Assembly: GCA_003132645.1 (NCBI GenBank)
Contig: PKYM01000107.1
Coordinates: 1-6,213 of the forward strand
DNA from: Actinomycetota bacterium
GTDB taxonomy: Bacteria; Actinomycetota; Thermoleophilia; UBA2241
DNA: 6,213 nucleotides
Reading direction: 5' to 3'
The position numbers and the translations under genes are program-made. The notes under the pieces were generated by a model. It saw only the letters and a list, made by a program, of their open reading frames with translations, was not told where the DNA came from and ran no database searches. Within the stretch, counting starts at the first letter, position 1; the number at the start of each line of letters is the position of its first letter. Positions 5,356 through 6,213 of this stretch are shown in pieces.

Positions 5356-6213
5356 TCAGGTCGCGGCGCGCTCAGCGAGGCCGTCGGCCGCCGCCGTGAC
5401 CCGTTGGCGCACGAGCAGCGCCTCGAGCCAGCGGGCGGGGATGGCGTCGGCGCCGTAGCGGGCGCCCGCCAGGGCGCCCGCTACGGCGCCGACCGTGTCG
5501 CAGTCGTCGCCGCGATTGACGATCTCGACGAGGGTGCCCTCGAAGGTCGTGGTGTGCAGGACCGCCCAGACGGCCGCCTTCAGCGAGTCGAGCACAAAGG
5601 CCCCCGCGTGGATCTCGCTGGGCTCGGCGTCGGTCGCCTCGCGGAGAGCCTGGGAGATACGCGAGTCTTCGGCGTCGAGCGAGGCGGCGATGGCCGGCAG
5701 GCTCTCCTCGAGCCTGCCGGCCATCGCCGCCACCAGGAGCTCGTTCAGGGCGACGCACGACCAGCCGGCGAGGTGATCGAAGTGCGTCAGGGCGGAATCG
5801 GCCAGCGACACGCGGCGTCGCGCGTCGTTGTCGAAGTAGAAACGCAGCGCCACCGGGGCGCAGCGCATGACGCTGCCGTTGCCCGGAGTGGGAGACCCGA
5901 GGATCTCGTAGGCGCGGCGCGAGGCCAGCTCCCAGGGCGTGCCGGCGGCCAGCGCCAGCATGGCTGTGCGAGTGGTGAGGCTGACGTCGCGGGGTCCGGC
6001 GGCAAACCAGGTGCGATAGCGGCCGACCACGTCGCCGGGGTCGAAATCGCCGGCCACGAGGCTCTCGGCCAGCGCCAGCATCATCTCGGTGGCGTCGGTG
6101 CCCTCGCCGGGCTCGACACCGTGAAAGCCGCCGCCCACCATTTCGTCGAGCACGCCCCAGCGCTCGCGGACCTGCACGGGGGTGAGGAACTCGGCGGGAG
6201 CGCCCAGGGCGTC
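5356..6213 (-). CDS. ADP-ribosylglycohydrolase family protein (DraG/ARH-like), start beyond window
   Basis: The frame is open from the right edge (first codon GAC at 6213-6211) to TGA at 5358-5356, giving 285 visible residues. The opening DALGAPAEFL matches the early GDALG motif of the family, so only some 10-20 residues should be missing. A Val (GTG) at 6177 could be mistaken for a start but is internal. Family landmarks include GNGSVMR (111-117), the His-x-Asp segment THFDHLAGWSCVALN (143-157), and the C-terminal metal motif DDCDTVGAVAGALAG (236-250) with Asp237, Asp239 and Thr240. Enzymes of this fold cleave ADP-ribose from proteins or small molecules using two Mg2+ ions in the cytosol. 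The N-terminal metal motif, usually TDDT, reads TDAT (Thr39, Asp40, Ala41), losing one ligand, so activity may be altered. Two perfect 22-bp inverted repeats lie within the gene. Substrate is unknown. Confidence 0.92.
   Translation of the reverse strand, partial: DALGAPAEFLTPVQVRERWGVLDEMVGGGFHGVEPGEGTDATEMMLALAESLVAGDFDPGDVVGRYRTWFAAGPRDVSLTTRTAMLALAAGTPWELASRRAYEILGSPTPGNGSVMRCAPVALRFYFDNDARRRVSLADSALTHFDHLAGWSCVALNELLVAAMAGRLEESLPAIAASLDAEDSRISQALREATDAEPSEIHAGAFVLDSLKAAVWAVLHTTTFEGTLVEIVNRGDDCDTVGAVAGALAGARYGADAIPARWLEALLVRQRVTAAADGLAERAAT
5446..5493. repeat. Perfect 22-bp inverted repeat, 4-nt spacer, inside the glycohydrolase gene
   Basis: Arm 5446-5467 is the exact reverse complement of arm 5472-5493, separated by GCCA (5468-5471). 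Symmetry stops at 5445/5494 (C/C). On the coding strand it spans exactly 16 codons, residues 241-256, directly after the catalytic DxDT. The arms include a GTA valine codon pairing with a TAC tyrosine codon, so the symmetry is not just repeated GGC/GCC codons. Confidence 0.95.
5683..5731. repeat. Perfect 22-bp inverted repeat, 5-nt spacer, inside the glycohydrolase gene
   Basis: Arm 5683-5704 is the exact reverse complement of arm 5710-5731, separated by TCCTC (5705-5709). Symmetry breaks at 5682/5732 (A/A). It codes for residues 162-177 (AAMAGRLEESLPAIAA). The arms contain ATG/CAT and AGG/CCT steps, including an AGG arginine codon that is unusual for this codon usage. Confidence 0.95.

Noticed and set aside
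4619..5399. Plus-strand open frames opposite the ferritin-like gene
   Set aside because: Antisense shadows of a gene with complete di-iron ligands and a strong ribosome-binding site.
6175..6177. GTG as the start codon of the ADP-ribosylglycohydrolase
   Set aside because: The same frame upstream encodes DALGAPAEFL, a conserved early family motif, so this is an internal valine and the true start lies beyond the window.

Overview
The window is very GC-rich, with G/C-ending codons nearly throughout. It carries GTG/ATG starts and dense gene packing typical of a high-GC bacterium. An actinobacterium is the best guess (an environmental lineage such as Thermoleophilia is possible), but no phylogenetic marker is present and this remains inference.

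Layout: (1) 1-620, minus strand: the N-terminal part of a DnaQ-like DEDDh 3'-5' exonuclease that runs off the left edge. (2) 621-809: a divergent intergenic region with weak promoter candidates and two leader hairpins. (3) 810-3412, plus strand: two tandem paralogous 12-TM MFS transporters of drug:H+ antiporter type (motifs A and C visible), coupled by a TGATG stop/start overlap. (4) 3413-4589, plus strand: the broken remains of an ABC exporter. Its N-terminal membrane region is missing, its sequence starts directly after the second MFS stop, and a one-base frameshift near 4089 interrupts an otherwise complete nucleotide-binding domain. (5) 4586-5152, minus strand: a bacterioferritin-like di-iron protein with an extra basic, Ala/Lys-rich N-terminal tail. 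Its stop codon interlocks with the ABC stop in a shared CTAG. (6) 5153-5355: a 203-bp spacer containing a 10-bp inverted repeat that brackets a 13-nt tandem repeat with G-quadruplex potential. (7) 5356-6213, minus strand: an ADP-ribosylglycohydrolase (DraG/ARH family) entering from the right edge. One metal-ligand aspartate is replaced by Ala, and two perfect 22-bp inverted repeats are embedded in the coding sequence.

The plus-strand block looks like an export locus (two MFS pumps plus a degraded ABC exporter) and probably forms one transcription unit. The minus-strand genes concern DNA or nucleotide processing (exonuclease), iron storage/oxidative protection (ferritin-like) and ADP-ribose chemistry; they share no evident pathway. 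I see no CRISPR, tRNA, rRNA or insertion sequence. The most unusual signals are the two long perfect palindromes inside the ADP-ribosylglycohydrolase gene and the structured G-rich element beside it. No recognisable new multi-gene defence or biosynthetic system is present.
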